Source: Aquamicrobium lusatiense (lineage in GTDB: Bacteria > Pseudomonadota > Alphaproteobacteria > Rhizobiales > Rhizobiaceae). From it: 64,000 bases of DNA. Below the pieces are notes generated by a model. It did not search any database. It was given only the letters and a program-made list of their open reading frames with translations, and was not told the DNA's origin. Location of the stretch: NCBI RefSeq assembly GCF_014201615.1, contig NZ_JACHEU010000001.1, forward strand, positions 1,445,631 to 1,509,630, in the 5' to 3' direction. Positions 55,748 to 64,000 of this stretch are shown piece by piece; positions within the stretch are counted from its first letter, which is position 1; each line of letters starts with the position of its first letter. Both the position numbers and the translations under genes were made by a program.

Positions 55748-57490
55748 TCAGGCAGGCTCGGCCTCCGGCTGCGACTGGCGGACCTGCGCGCGGGCATGCG
55801 CCTTCGCCGAGGCGACGGTGGCGCGATAGTGCACCAGTGGCGGCTTGACGCCGTGGGCGGTAAGCAGCTTGCGCATCTGTGGCGACGCGCCGGCGATGTA
55901 GAACAGGACGCCCTGTCTGGCCGCCTTGTGCGCGACCCCTTCCAGCACGTTGGCGCCGGTGGAATCCACCAGCGGAATGCCGGAACAGTCGAGGATGAAG
56001 GTTTTCGGCTGATCCGCGATCCGGTCGAGCACGCTGCCGACTGTTGAGGCCGCGCCGAAGAAGAATGCGCCCGAGATGCGGTAGACGACGGTATCGGGAT
56101 CGCTGGCGGCTGCCGCATCATAGGCATCGCGCTCGCCATTGGCGGTGTCGGCAAGGTCTTCCGCCATGAAGGGCGCTTCCGCCTCGACCTCGACCGACTT
56201 GGCCATGCGGTCGATGAACATGAGCGCGCCGAGCGAGAAGCCGACGACGATGCCGGTGGTCAGGTCGCGGAAGATCACCAGCCCGAACGTGATGAGCAGC
56301 ACCGCCGCATCGCCCCGCGAGGAACGGATCAGCGCGCGGAAGGCGGGCCGCTCGATCATGTTCCACGCCACCACGGCCAGCACCCCGGCCAATGCCGCCA
56401 GCGGGATATAGCTGGCCAATGGTGCCGCCAGCAGCATGAAGGCAAGCAGGAACACGGCATGCAGCATGCCCGAGACCGGGCCATGCGCGCCGGCGCGCAC
56501 ATTGGTGGCGGTGCGGGCGATGGTGCCCGTCACGCAGATGCCGCCGAACAGGGCCGAGCCGATATTGGCGGCGCCCTGCGCCACAAGCTCGCAGTTGGAG
56601 CGGTGACGCCGCCCGGTCATGCCGTCCGCCACCACGGCCGAAAGCAGCGATTCGATGGCGCCCAGCAGGGTGAAGGCGACCGCATCGGGCAGCACGGCAA
56701 GAATTTTCTCCGCGCTCATCGCCGGCAGGGTGGGGCTCGGCAGCATCGAGGGGATGCCGCCGAAGCGGGTGCCGATGGTCTCGACATCGAGGCCGGCCGC
56801 GACCACCGAAGCGAGCGCGACGGCAATCAGCATGCCCGGCCATGACGGACGCCAGCGTTTCAGGCCGACGATCACGGCGATCGTCAGCGCCGCGATCGCC
56901 ACCGCGCCGGCATTGACGGTCGGCGCGGCATTGAAAAGCGCCATCAGCTTGGGGATCAGGTCGCCCGGCTCCTTTTCTGTCAGCGTGAGCCCGAACAGGT
57001 CGGTCAGCTGGCTGGCGAAGATGATGACGGCAATGCCGGCGGTGAAGCCGACGGTGACGGGATACGGAATGAACTTGATATAGGTGCCGAGCCTGAGCCA
57101 CCCGGCCGCCGCCAGCAGCACTCCCGACATCATAGTTGCCAGCACGAGGCCGTCGACGCCGTGGCGATCCGCCGTGGACGCCACCAGAACGATGAAGGCG
57201 CCGGCCGGACCGCCGATCTGGAACCTGCTGCCCCCGAGCAGCGAGACGAGGAAACCGCCGACGATGGCCGTGAACAGGCCTTTTTCGGGACCGACGCCGG
57301 AAGCGATGGCGATCGCCATGGAAAGCGGCAGCGCCACGATGGCGACGGTCAGGCCCGCGATGGCGTCGGCTTTGAACTGGGGAAGGTGATAGCCTTCCCG
57401 CAGGACGGTCACCAGTTTCGGCGTGAAAAGCTCCCGGAAGGAGGGGTTGCTGGATTGGGGACGCTGCCTCGATCTGCGGCGCTGTTTCAT
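55748..57490 (-). CDS. SulP-family anion transporter with STAS domain
   Basis: The 580-residue inner-membrane protein has a SulP transmembrane domain of about 10-12 segments (FKADAIAGLTVAIVALPLSM at the start, GLFTAIVGGFLVSLLGGS) and a C-terminal STAS domain (TFILDCSGIPLVDSTGANVL near residue 500). Substrates of the family include sulfate, bicarbonate and dicarboxylates. ATG at 57490 is chosen; an upstream ATG at 57535 lacks a ribosome site. It converges on the CYTH gene. Substrate unknown. Confidence 0.9.
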   Translation of the reverse strand: MKQRRRSRQRPQSSNPSFRELFTPKLVTVLREGYHLPQFKADAIAGLTVAIVALPLSMAIAIASGVGPEKGLFTAIVGGFLVSLLGGSRFQIGGPAGAFIVLVASTADRHGVDGLVLATMMSGVLLAAAGWLRLGTYIKFIPYPVTVGFTAGIAVIIFASQLTDLFGLTLTEKEPGDLIPKLMALFNAAPTVNAGAVAIAALTIAVIVGLKRWRPSWPGMLIAVALASVVAAGLDVETIGTRFGGIPSMLPSPTLPAMSAEKILAVLPDAVAFTLLGAIESLLSAVVADGMTGRRHRSNCELVAQGAANIGSALFGGICVTGTIARTATNVRAGAHGPVSGMLHAVFLLAFMLLAAPLASYIPLAALAGVLAVVAWNMIERPAFRALIRSSRGDAAVLLITFGLVIFRDLTTGIVVGFSLGALMFIDRMAKSVEVEAEAPFMAEDLADTANGERDAYDAAAASDPDTVVYRISGAFFFGAASTVGSVLDRIADQPKTFILDCSGIPLVDSTGANVLEGVAHKAARQGVLFYIAGASPQMRKLLTAHGVKPPLVHYRATVASAKAHARAQVRQSQPEAEPA

Positions 57491-57693
57491 GTCTCGGCCT
57501 TCGCTCACACCGTTGCGTGGCGGCACTGTCGGCATCGGAATGATCGCCGGCCGCCGTCGCGACCTGTTTGCCGATCCGCAGGAAGGCTGCGGCAAGAGCG
57601 TCTCCGGGAAAAGTGGACACACCTTTCCCGTTCGCAAATGCCCCAGAACAAGACCTGAAGCCGTTCGGCGGTTCCGTGAAACGCTGAACGGTC

Positions 57694-57942
57694 CTAGCGG
57701 GTCCGCAGGCGCACGCCCCGTCCGCCGCGCTCGCTTGGCTGGTTTTCGCCGATGAGTTCGACCCCGGCCTCTTCGAGCGCCTGAATCACCTTCATCAGCG
57801 TGTCCACCACGCCCCGGACCACGCCATCGCTGGCTTCCATCCGCTGGATGGTCGGAAGCGAAACACCGGCCCGCTCTGCAAGCGTCTTCTGGTCGATGCC
57901 GGCGAGTGCTCGCGCGGCGCGCATCTGCGCTGCTGTGATCAC
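57694..57942 (-). CDS. XRE-family helix-turn-helix regulator
   Basis: The 82-residue protein has an XRE helix-turn-helix: MRAARALAGIDQKTLAERAGVSLPTIQRMEAS, then a conserved C-terminal IQALEEAGVELIGENQ. The GTG at 57942 is preceded at 9 bases by GGGAG. It is a solitary regulator without a toxin neighbour. A dyad overlapping a -35 element lies upstream. Confidence 0.85.
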   Translation of the reverse strand: MITAAQMRAARALAGIDQKTLAERAGVSLPTIQRMEASDGVVRGVVDTLMKVIQALEEAGVELIGENQPSERGGRGVRLRTR

Positions 57943-57974
57943 CGGCACAGTCTCCCGTCTGGATCTGCAATATG

Positions 57975-58011
57975 AATATATGATACTTTCATTGTGATGT
58001 GTCAAACATCA
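57975..58011 (-). promoter_or_regulatory. XRE promoter with overlapping palindrome
   Basis: On the minus strand TTGACA (complement of 58000-58005) is followed after 19 bases by TATATT. The dyad TGATGT-GTCAA-ACATCA (57995-58011) covers the -35. This suggests the XRE protein represses its own gene. The promoter lies at the end of the PAP2 gene. Confidence 0.4.
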
Positions 58012-58733
58012 TTATGAATGTTTGAAACCTTACCACTAGAATCCGTGTCCGGGCCTCCGTTCGGCTGTATCAGCCGCGCCGCCATCCACCACAGCATGGC
58101 CCATGCGAAACCGGCGCACCAGCCGGCCATCACGTCCGAAGGCCAGTGAACGCCGAGATAGAGGCGCGAAATGCCGACCAGCAGCGATACGAACACCGCC
58201 AGCGACAGGATGTAGATACGCGTCGCCTGATTGTGTGCGGTCTGGCTGGCCAGTGCGCCAAGCGTCAGATAGACGAGTGCCGAGATCATCGCATGTCCGC
58301 TGGGGAAGGACAGCGAGCTTTCCTGCATCAGATGCGGCACCACATCGGGGCGGGGACGGTCGATACCGGTCTTCAGCAAGGTGGCGACGATCTGCCCGCT
58401 CGCCACGGCGGCGATGACGAACAGTCCGCTCGCCGGCCGGCGCACCACGAAGAAGTAGAGGGCGGTCGCGGCCGTTATGAGCGTCAGCACCGCGGCGCTG
58501 CCGAGGGCTGTGATGTCGCGCACCATCTTGGGCAACCACGTGGGGCCGATCGGCACGTCTGGGTGTCCCTCGACGCGGAACCACAGCAGGATTTCGCTGT
58601 CCAGGGCGTGGGGGGCCCGGTCCGTGGCGATCTCCATCAGTTCCAGGAAACCCCACAAGCCGCCCGCGACGATGACGCCGGCCAGCAGCATGGGCAGTTC
58701 GATCCGTCCGATGAGGGCGGTGATCGGCTTCAT
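58002..58733 (-). CDS. PAP2-family phosphatase
   Basis: The 243-residue membrane protein has about six hydrophobic segments and the three PAP2 motifs: KTGIDRPRP, SLSFPSGHAM and SRLYLGVHWPSDVMAGW. It should dephosphorylate lipid phosphates such as phosphatidate or undecaprenyl pyrophosphate. It precedes the XRE gene on the same strand, and its tail overlaps the XRE promoter. Substrate not predicted. Confidence 0.9.
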   Translation of the reverse strand: MKPITALIGRIELPMLLAGVIVAGGLWGFLELMEIATDRAPHALDSEILLWFRVEGHPDVPIGPTWLPKMVRDITALGSAAVLTLITAATALYFFVVRRPASGLFVIAAVASGQIVATLLKTGIDRPRPDVVPHLMQESSLSFPSGHAMISALVYLTLGALASQTAHNQATRIYILSLAVFVSLLVGISRLYLGVHWPSDVMAGWCAGFAWAMLWWMAARLIQPNGGPDTDSSGKVSNIHNDV

Positions 58734-58817
58734 CCTGACTTTTCCCTGTGCATCTTCTTTGCCGGTTTGTTTCCGAAAGTGGTGCCGGCGGTCAAGGGTG
58801 TGGGCGGGAATCGTCCA

Positions 58818-59579
58818 CTATGTCCTCAGGCGATAGCCTGTCCTGAAGATCCATGCGATGACGGCCACGCAGGCGAACAGGAACGCCAGCGTCATGCCGA
58901 GGCTCAAGCCCAGCGAGACGTCTGCCTTGCCGAAGAAGGCCCAGCGGAAGCCGCTCACCAGATAGACCACCGGATTGAACAGCGTGATGGTGCGCCAGAT
59001 GCCGGGCAGCATGTCGATCGAGTAGAAAGAGCCGCCGAGGAAGGTGAGCGGCGTGACGATCAGCAGCGGCACGAGCTGCAACTGCTCGAACGTGCCGGCC
59101 CAGATGCCGATGATGAAGCCGAACAGCGAGAACGTCACGGCCGTGAGGATGAGGAAGGCGAGTATCCAGAACGGATGTTCAATATGCAGCGGCACGAACA
59201 GCGACGATGTCGCCAGTATGATCAGGCCGATGGCTGCCGATTTGGTCGCCGCCGCCCCGACATAGGCAATGACGATTTCCAGATAGGAGACCGGCGCCGA
59301 CAGGAGCTCGTAGATGGTGCCGACGAATTTCGGGAAATAGATGCCGAAGGATGCGTTGGAGATCGACTGCGTGAGCAGCGACAGCATGATCAGCCCCGGC
59401 ACGATGAAGGCGCCGTAGCTGACGCCGTCGATCTGGTCGATGCGCGAGCCGATGGCCGCGCCGAAGACGACGAAATAGAGCGAGGTCGAGATGACCGGAG
59501 AAATGACGCTCTGCATGAGAGTGCGCACGGTGCGCGCCATCTCCACGCGATAGATGGCCCAGATTGCGTGATGGTTCAT
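58818..59579 (-). CDS. ABC-2 type transporter permease
   Basis: The 253-residue protein has about six hydrophobic segments in the ABC-2 arrangement ([20 protein letters not shown] near the start, [18 protein letters not shown] segment, [19 protein letters not shown] near residue 180). It would export a drug, lipid or polysaccharide with the ATPase upstream. The ATG overlaps the ATPase stop (ATGA). Substrate unknown. Confidence 0.9.
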   Translation of the reverse strand: MNHHAIWAIYRVEMARTVRTLMQSVISPVISTSLYFVVFGAAIGSRIDQIDGVSYGAFIVPGLIMLSLLTQSISNASFGIYFPKFVGTIYELLSAPVSYLEIVIAYVGAAATKSAAIGLIILATSSLFVPLHIEHPFWILAFLILTAVTFSLFGFIIGIWAGTFEQLQLVPLLIVTPLTFLGGSFYSIDMLPGIWRTITLFNPVVYLVSGFRWAFFGKADVSLGLSLGMTLAFLFACVAVIAWIFRTGYRLRT

Positions 59580-60502
59580 GACGCCTTCCTGACCAGATTG
59601 ACGAAGATTTCTTCAAGCGAGCTGTTGACCGTGTCGAGATCGCGGAAAGCGATGCCTGCAATTTCGAGGTCGCGCAGCAACGAGGCGACGCCGGGCCGTT
59701 CGCTCTGGTTGTCGTAGGTGTAGGTGAGTGCGCCACCATCGGCCGATAGTTCCAACTCATAGCCGGCCAGCGCCTCGGGCACCGCGCCGAGCGGCTGGCG
59801 CAATTCCAGCCGCAACTGCTTGCGGCCGAGCTTGCGCATCAGCTCTGCCTTGTCCTCGACCAGCACGATTTCGCCGTGGTTGATGACGCCGACGCGGTCG
59901 GCCATCTCCTCGGCCTCCTCGATATAATGCGTGGTCAGGATGATGGTCACACCGCTTTCGCGCAAACGGCGCACCATCGCCCACATGTCCTGCCGCAACT
60001 CCACATCGACGCCGGCGGTCGGCTCGTCGAGAAACAGGATCCGCGGCTCGTGCGCCAGCGCCTTGCCGATCATCACGCGCCGCTTCATGCCGCCCGAAAG
60101 GGTGATGATCTTGGCGTCGCGTTTGTCCCAAAGCGACAGGTCTTTCAGAATCTTCTCGATCAGCGCCGGGTTCGGCGGCTTGCCGAACAGCCCGCGGCTG
60201 AAGGTGAGGGCGGAGCGCACGGTCTCGAACGACTCCACGGTCAGCTCCTGCGGCACCAGCCCGATCAGCGAACGGGCCGTGCGATAGTCGCGGTCTATGT
60301 CGGCTCCTTCTACTGTCACAGTGCCGGAACTGCGGTTGACGATGCCGCACACGATCGAGATCAGCGTCGTCTTGCCGGCGCCGTTGGGGCCGAGAAGCGC
60401 GAAGATCTCGCCATGCCTGATGTCGAGATCGATATGCTTCAGGGCGCTGAAGCCGCTGGCATAGGTTTTCGACACGCCGGATATGGATATGGCTGGCTGC
60501 AT
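59576..60502 (-). CDS. ABC-2 type transporter ATP-binding protein
   Basis: The 308-residue ATPase has Walker [15 protein letters not shown] near residue 38, signature [15 protein letters not shown] and Walker [15 protein letters not shown]. It is of the DrrA/NodI-like export group, with a C-terminal extension. It overlaps the permease gene by ATGA. The pair forms a complete exporter. Confidence 0.92.
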   Translation of the reverse strand: MQPAISISGVSKTYASGFSALKHIDLDIRHGEIFALLGPNGAGKTTLISIVCGIVNRSSGTVTVEGADIDRDYRTARSLIGLVPQELTVESFETVRSALTFSRGLFGKPPNPALIEKILKDLSLWDKRDAKIITLSGGMKRRVMIGKALAHEPRILFLDEPTAGVDVELRQDMWAMVRRLRESGVTIILTTHYIEEAEEMADRVGVINHGEIVLVEDKAELMRKLGRKQLRLELRQPLGAVPEALAGYELELSADGGALTYTYDNQSERPGVASLLRDLEIAGIAFRDLDTVNSSLEEIFVNLVRKAS

Positions 60503-60733
60503 GAAGATCGCTTCGGACTGGAAATTTTTTCTGGCCGCCCGAATGTCGGTGCGCCGCCGGCAAAGTCAATGCGCCTGCTGACATTTCCCGACAGGATCTC
60601 AGCTTGAATTTTGGTTTTTGCCGGTTGCAGAGGGTTCGCAAAGCCTGCTCTATGTACGCTGCGAAAAGCCAGCATCGAAGCTGTCGCAGGTGCCGGGATT
60701 TTCGCCACAGATTCAAGGAAAGGAACTACCGCT

Positions 60734-61084
60734 GTGAAACAGGATAGATTGATCCTACTTCGACAGGGCTTTGAAGTTCCGGCATACCCCGCGAGGCGCT
60801 TCTTCTGCTGGCACTGCGCACTTTTGGATGGCTTGTTAGCGTCTTTCCCTGATCTGGCGAAAAGGCTTCATGTTGATCGCGTCGCGTGGCCCCGGCCAAG
60901 GCAGGAGGTCGTCGCCCTCATAGGTGAAGAAAACCAGTCTCTTCCCTTGCTGATATTGGCCGAAGGCGAAACATCACCGCATCAGACCGGTATTTTTGAG
61001 GGGCGGGCCTTCATCTCCGACAAAGACAAGATTCTCGCGGCCCTGACTGACCGGCATGGGTTCCCTGAGCTGTTTGCGGGCTGA
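60734..61084 (+). CDS. DUF3088 domain-containing protein
   Basis: The 116-residue protein has the DUF3088 pattern: DRLILLRQGFEVPAYPARRF with CWHCALLDGLLASFPDL, VDRVAWPRPRQEV and GEENQSLPLLILAEG. The paired Cys in CWHC suggest a thioredoxin-like or redox role. GTG at 60734 follows AGGAAAGGA. Function of the family is unknown. Confidence 0.85.
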   Translation: MKQDRLILLRQGFEVPAYPARRFFCWHCALLDGLLASFPDLAKRLHVDRVAWPRPRQEVVALIGEENQSLPLLILAEGETSPHQTGIFEGRAFISDKDKILAALTDRHGFPELFAG

Positions 61085-61086
61085 GT

Positions 61087-61281
61087 TGTCGCAAAACCAG
61101 TAGAGACTGTGGAGCGAACCGGAGTGTCCGGCCCTACATAGTCGTCAACCATCTGAGGCAGAAGCAGCAGTTGGGAATGATCGGTGCCTGAAAGATGCGC
61201 CATGCCAGCAATCTATCAGCTACGATCGGCACCAGAAATCGCTGAAAGAGTTTCGGGGTAATCTTTGGGGTTTTTGCGACA
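61087..61281. mobile_element. Internally deleted IS1182-like element (MITE-like remnant)
   Basis: A 195-base segment is bounded by inverted repeats TGTCGCAAAACC (61087-61098) and GGTTTTTGCGACA (61269-61281). It retains the N-terminal coding part of an IS1182-type transposase on the minus strand. There is no clear target duplication. It ends directly at the ribosome site of the next gene. Confidence 0.6.
61111..61203 (-). pseudogene. N-terminal fragment of IS1182-family transposase
   Basis: About 30 codons from ATG at 61203 read MAHLSGTDHSQLLLLPQMV then DDYVGPDTPVR, the N-terminus typical of IS1182-group DDE transposases. Similarity stops near 61115, where the far end of the element is joined. 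The catalytic domain is missing. Confidence 0.6.
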
Positions 61282-61290
61282 GGAGATAGC

Positions 61291-61518
61291 GTGTTGCAGA
61301 TAAAAAACGGCGATCCAGTGCGGTTTTCTGGTGATCTTGAACCGCTCTTAACCGGTCTGCCGGCAGAGGAAATCAAGGTGATCCGTGAGGGCATAATGCG
61401 TCAGCCGTTCCGGGTGGTGGCGTTGAGAACCGATGGTTCCGCCGAAGTCGAGCTGTCGTTGGCGCACGAAACCCACTTCTTCCACGTCAACGCCGCCGAC
61501 TTGCAGCTGATCGTCTGA
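61291..61518 (+). CDS. Small hypothetical protein
   Basis: The 75-residue protein begins MLQIKNGDPVRFSGDLEPLL and has LRTDGSAEVELSLAHETHFF. GTG at 61291 has AGGAG 5-9 bases upstream. It has no membrane segment and no family I can recognise. The ribosome site abuts the IS remnant. Confidence 0.6.
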   Translation: MLQIKNGDPVRFSGDLEPLLTGLPAEEIKVIREGIMRQPFRVVALRTDGSAEVELSLAHETHFFHVNAADLQLIV

Positions 61519-61853
61519 GGCGGGCGGCAAATTGCTGTCCTGTCCATCTTGCCGACCGTCAGAATCTTCGGGTGAAGCCTGATTGGCGTTTTCAAACAGT
61601 CTCGGTAAGTTTCGCGACGAAAATCGCCGGCGCTGATTTTTGAGGAGAATTTCTGCCGCAAATATCAGGTGCGAAAGTCTGGCCGTATGCGATTATATTT
61701 TGCGACAGTTACTATCCACACGCAGACAGAGCAGATTTGAGACTTTCCCCATTTTCCGAAAAAAGACCGGAATTGTCGGCTGGCCATTGTTTTTCCTGCC
61801 TGCCTGCACACCTAGATGATGGCATAATCGGAAACGGAACGGAGTCCGAGCGA
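61519..61853. other. Intergenic region with nothing clear
   Basis: No gene or strong hairpin is seen in these 335 bases. TTTTGCGACA at 61698-61707 resembles the end of the IS remnant, and may be another trace of the same element. Confidence 0.4.
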
Positions 61854-62123
61854 ATGACACGAAAGATCGTCCCGACCCTGCTTGCAGCTGCATTTGTGGC
61901 CGGAGCAGGCTTCGCCCCCGCCCATGCGCAGGACAACGACAGGGCCCCGCCGCAGAATGCGCTGAAGCTTTCGGAGATCATCTCCAAGGTCGAGCAGCGC
62001 GACGGCTTTCGATACATCGATGAGATCGAGTGGGATCGCGGGCTCTATGAGGTGACCTATTACACGACCGACAAGGCCAAGGTCGAAATCCGCTTCGATC
62101 CGGTTACCGGCGAACCGAAATAA
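61854..62123 (+). CDS. Secreted PepSY-domain protein
   Basis: The 89-residue protein has a signal peptide (MTRKIVPTLLAAAFVAGAGF then APAHA) and a PepSY-type domain (LSEIISKVEQRDGFRYIDEI, GLYEVTYYTTDKAKVEIRFD, VTGEP). PepSY proteins are periplasmic and often regulatory or metal related. ATG at 61854 is used. lepA follows after 91 bases on the same strand. Confidence 0.88.
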   Translation: MTRKIVPTLLAAAFVAGAGFAPAHAQDNDRAPPQNALKLSEIISKVEQRDGFRYIDEIEWDRGLYEVTYYTTDKAKVEIRFDPVTGEPK

Positions 62124-62214
62124 AGGCGGATATCGCCTGATCCCGGCATGATGCGGGCAGGAGCTGTGCGCTCCTGCTTGCCGAGGGATGGTCCGCCTGA
62201 TAAAGGCCGCGACT

Positions 62215-64000
<1,786 letters not shown>

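Noticed and set aside
58146..59717. A 523-codon frame antisense to PAP2 and the ABC-2 permease
   Set aside because: Repetitive polar composition and crosses two well-supported genes.
61134..61394. An 86-codon minus-strand frame over the IS remnant
   Set aside because: It reads the remnant in a different frame from the transposase and overlaps the small gene at 61291.

Overview
The window looks like a chromosomal segment of an alphaproteobacterium of the order Hyphomicrobiales (Rhizobiales), probably near Phyllobacteriaceae or Brucellaceae. Evidence: high GC; an MbfA-type ferritin/VIT gene behind an Irr-type ICE palindrome; membrane-bound cytochrome-c urate oxidase PuuD; the divergent hrcA/rph pair; an aa3-oxidase subunit IV; and intergenic palindromic repeats of the kind common in this order. 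Most of the window is ordinary chromosome. I see one internally deleted insertion-sequence remnant and no prophage, CRISPR array, tRNA or rRNA.

Region 1 (1-5.5 kb) is a complete oligopeptide-type ABC transporter on the minus strand (Tat-exported binding protein, two permeases, fused double ATPase). Region 2 (5.5-20 kb) is a purine-to-glyoxylate catabolic cluster. GuaD (guanine to xanthine), XdhA/B/C (xanthine to urate), PuuD (urate to 5-hydroxyisourate), UraH, a PuuE-UraD fusion (OHCU to allantoin to allantoate), ureidoglycine aminohydrolase, ureidoglycolate lyase and a glycerate kinase that can drain glyoxylate-derived glycerate. Allantoate amidohydrolase is not in the window. An unassigned CDA-fold deaminase is coupled to the ureide genes. 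A LysR regulator, a Dps ferritin and two divergent control regions lie inside the cluster.

Region 3 (20-33.9 kb) holds a glutamine-synthetase-like ligase with a class III aminotransferase; a WD40 / P-loop kinase / His-rich CobW group; a MarR regulator; a DMT transporter; a LacI regulator with a 2-hydroxyacid dehydrogenase; a class C26 gamma-glutamyl hydrolase; a membrane PAS-GGDEF-EAL protein; and a FeeM/LuxI-like acyltransferase. Region 4 (33.9-44.7 kb) holds a sorbosone-type dehydrogenase, hrcA/rph, a VOC protein, rdgB-hemW, an EamA protein, a GNAT, rsmI-yraN, acylphosphatase with cytochrome P450, and an NADPH-dependent FMN reductase, with several repeat-rich gaps.

Region 5 (44.9-64 kb) has gyrB, an orphan amino-acid binding protein, divergent efp/epmA, a secreted hypothetical, aa3 oxidase subunit IV, a LysE exporter, cysK, two coupled mini-ORFs, mbfA with its ICE box, a CYTH protein, a SulP transporter, an XRE regulator with a probable self-operator, a PAP2 phosphatase, an ABC-2 exporter, DUF3088 and other small proteins, the IS remnant, a PepSY protein and lepA (cut by the right edge). 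Start codons were re-chosen from Shine-Dalgarno position and family N-termini. All functional calls rest on sequence motifs read by eye, without database searches.
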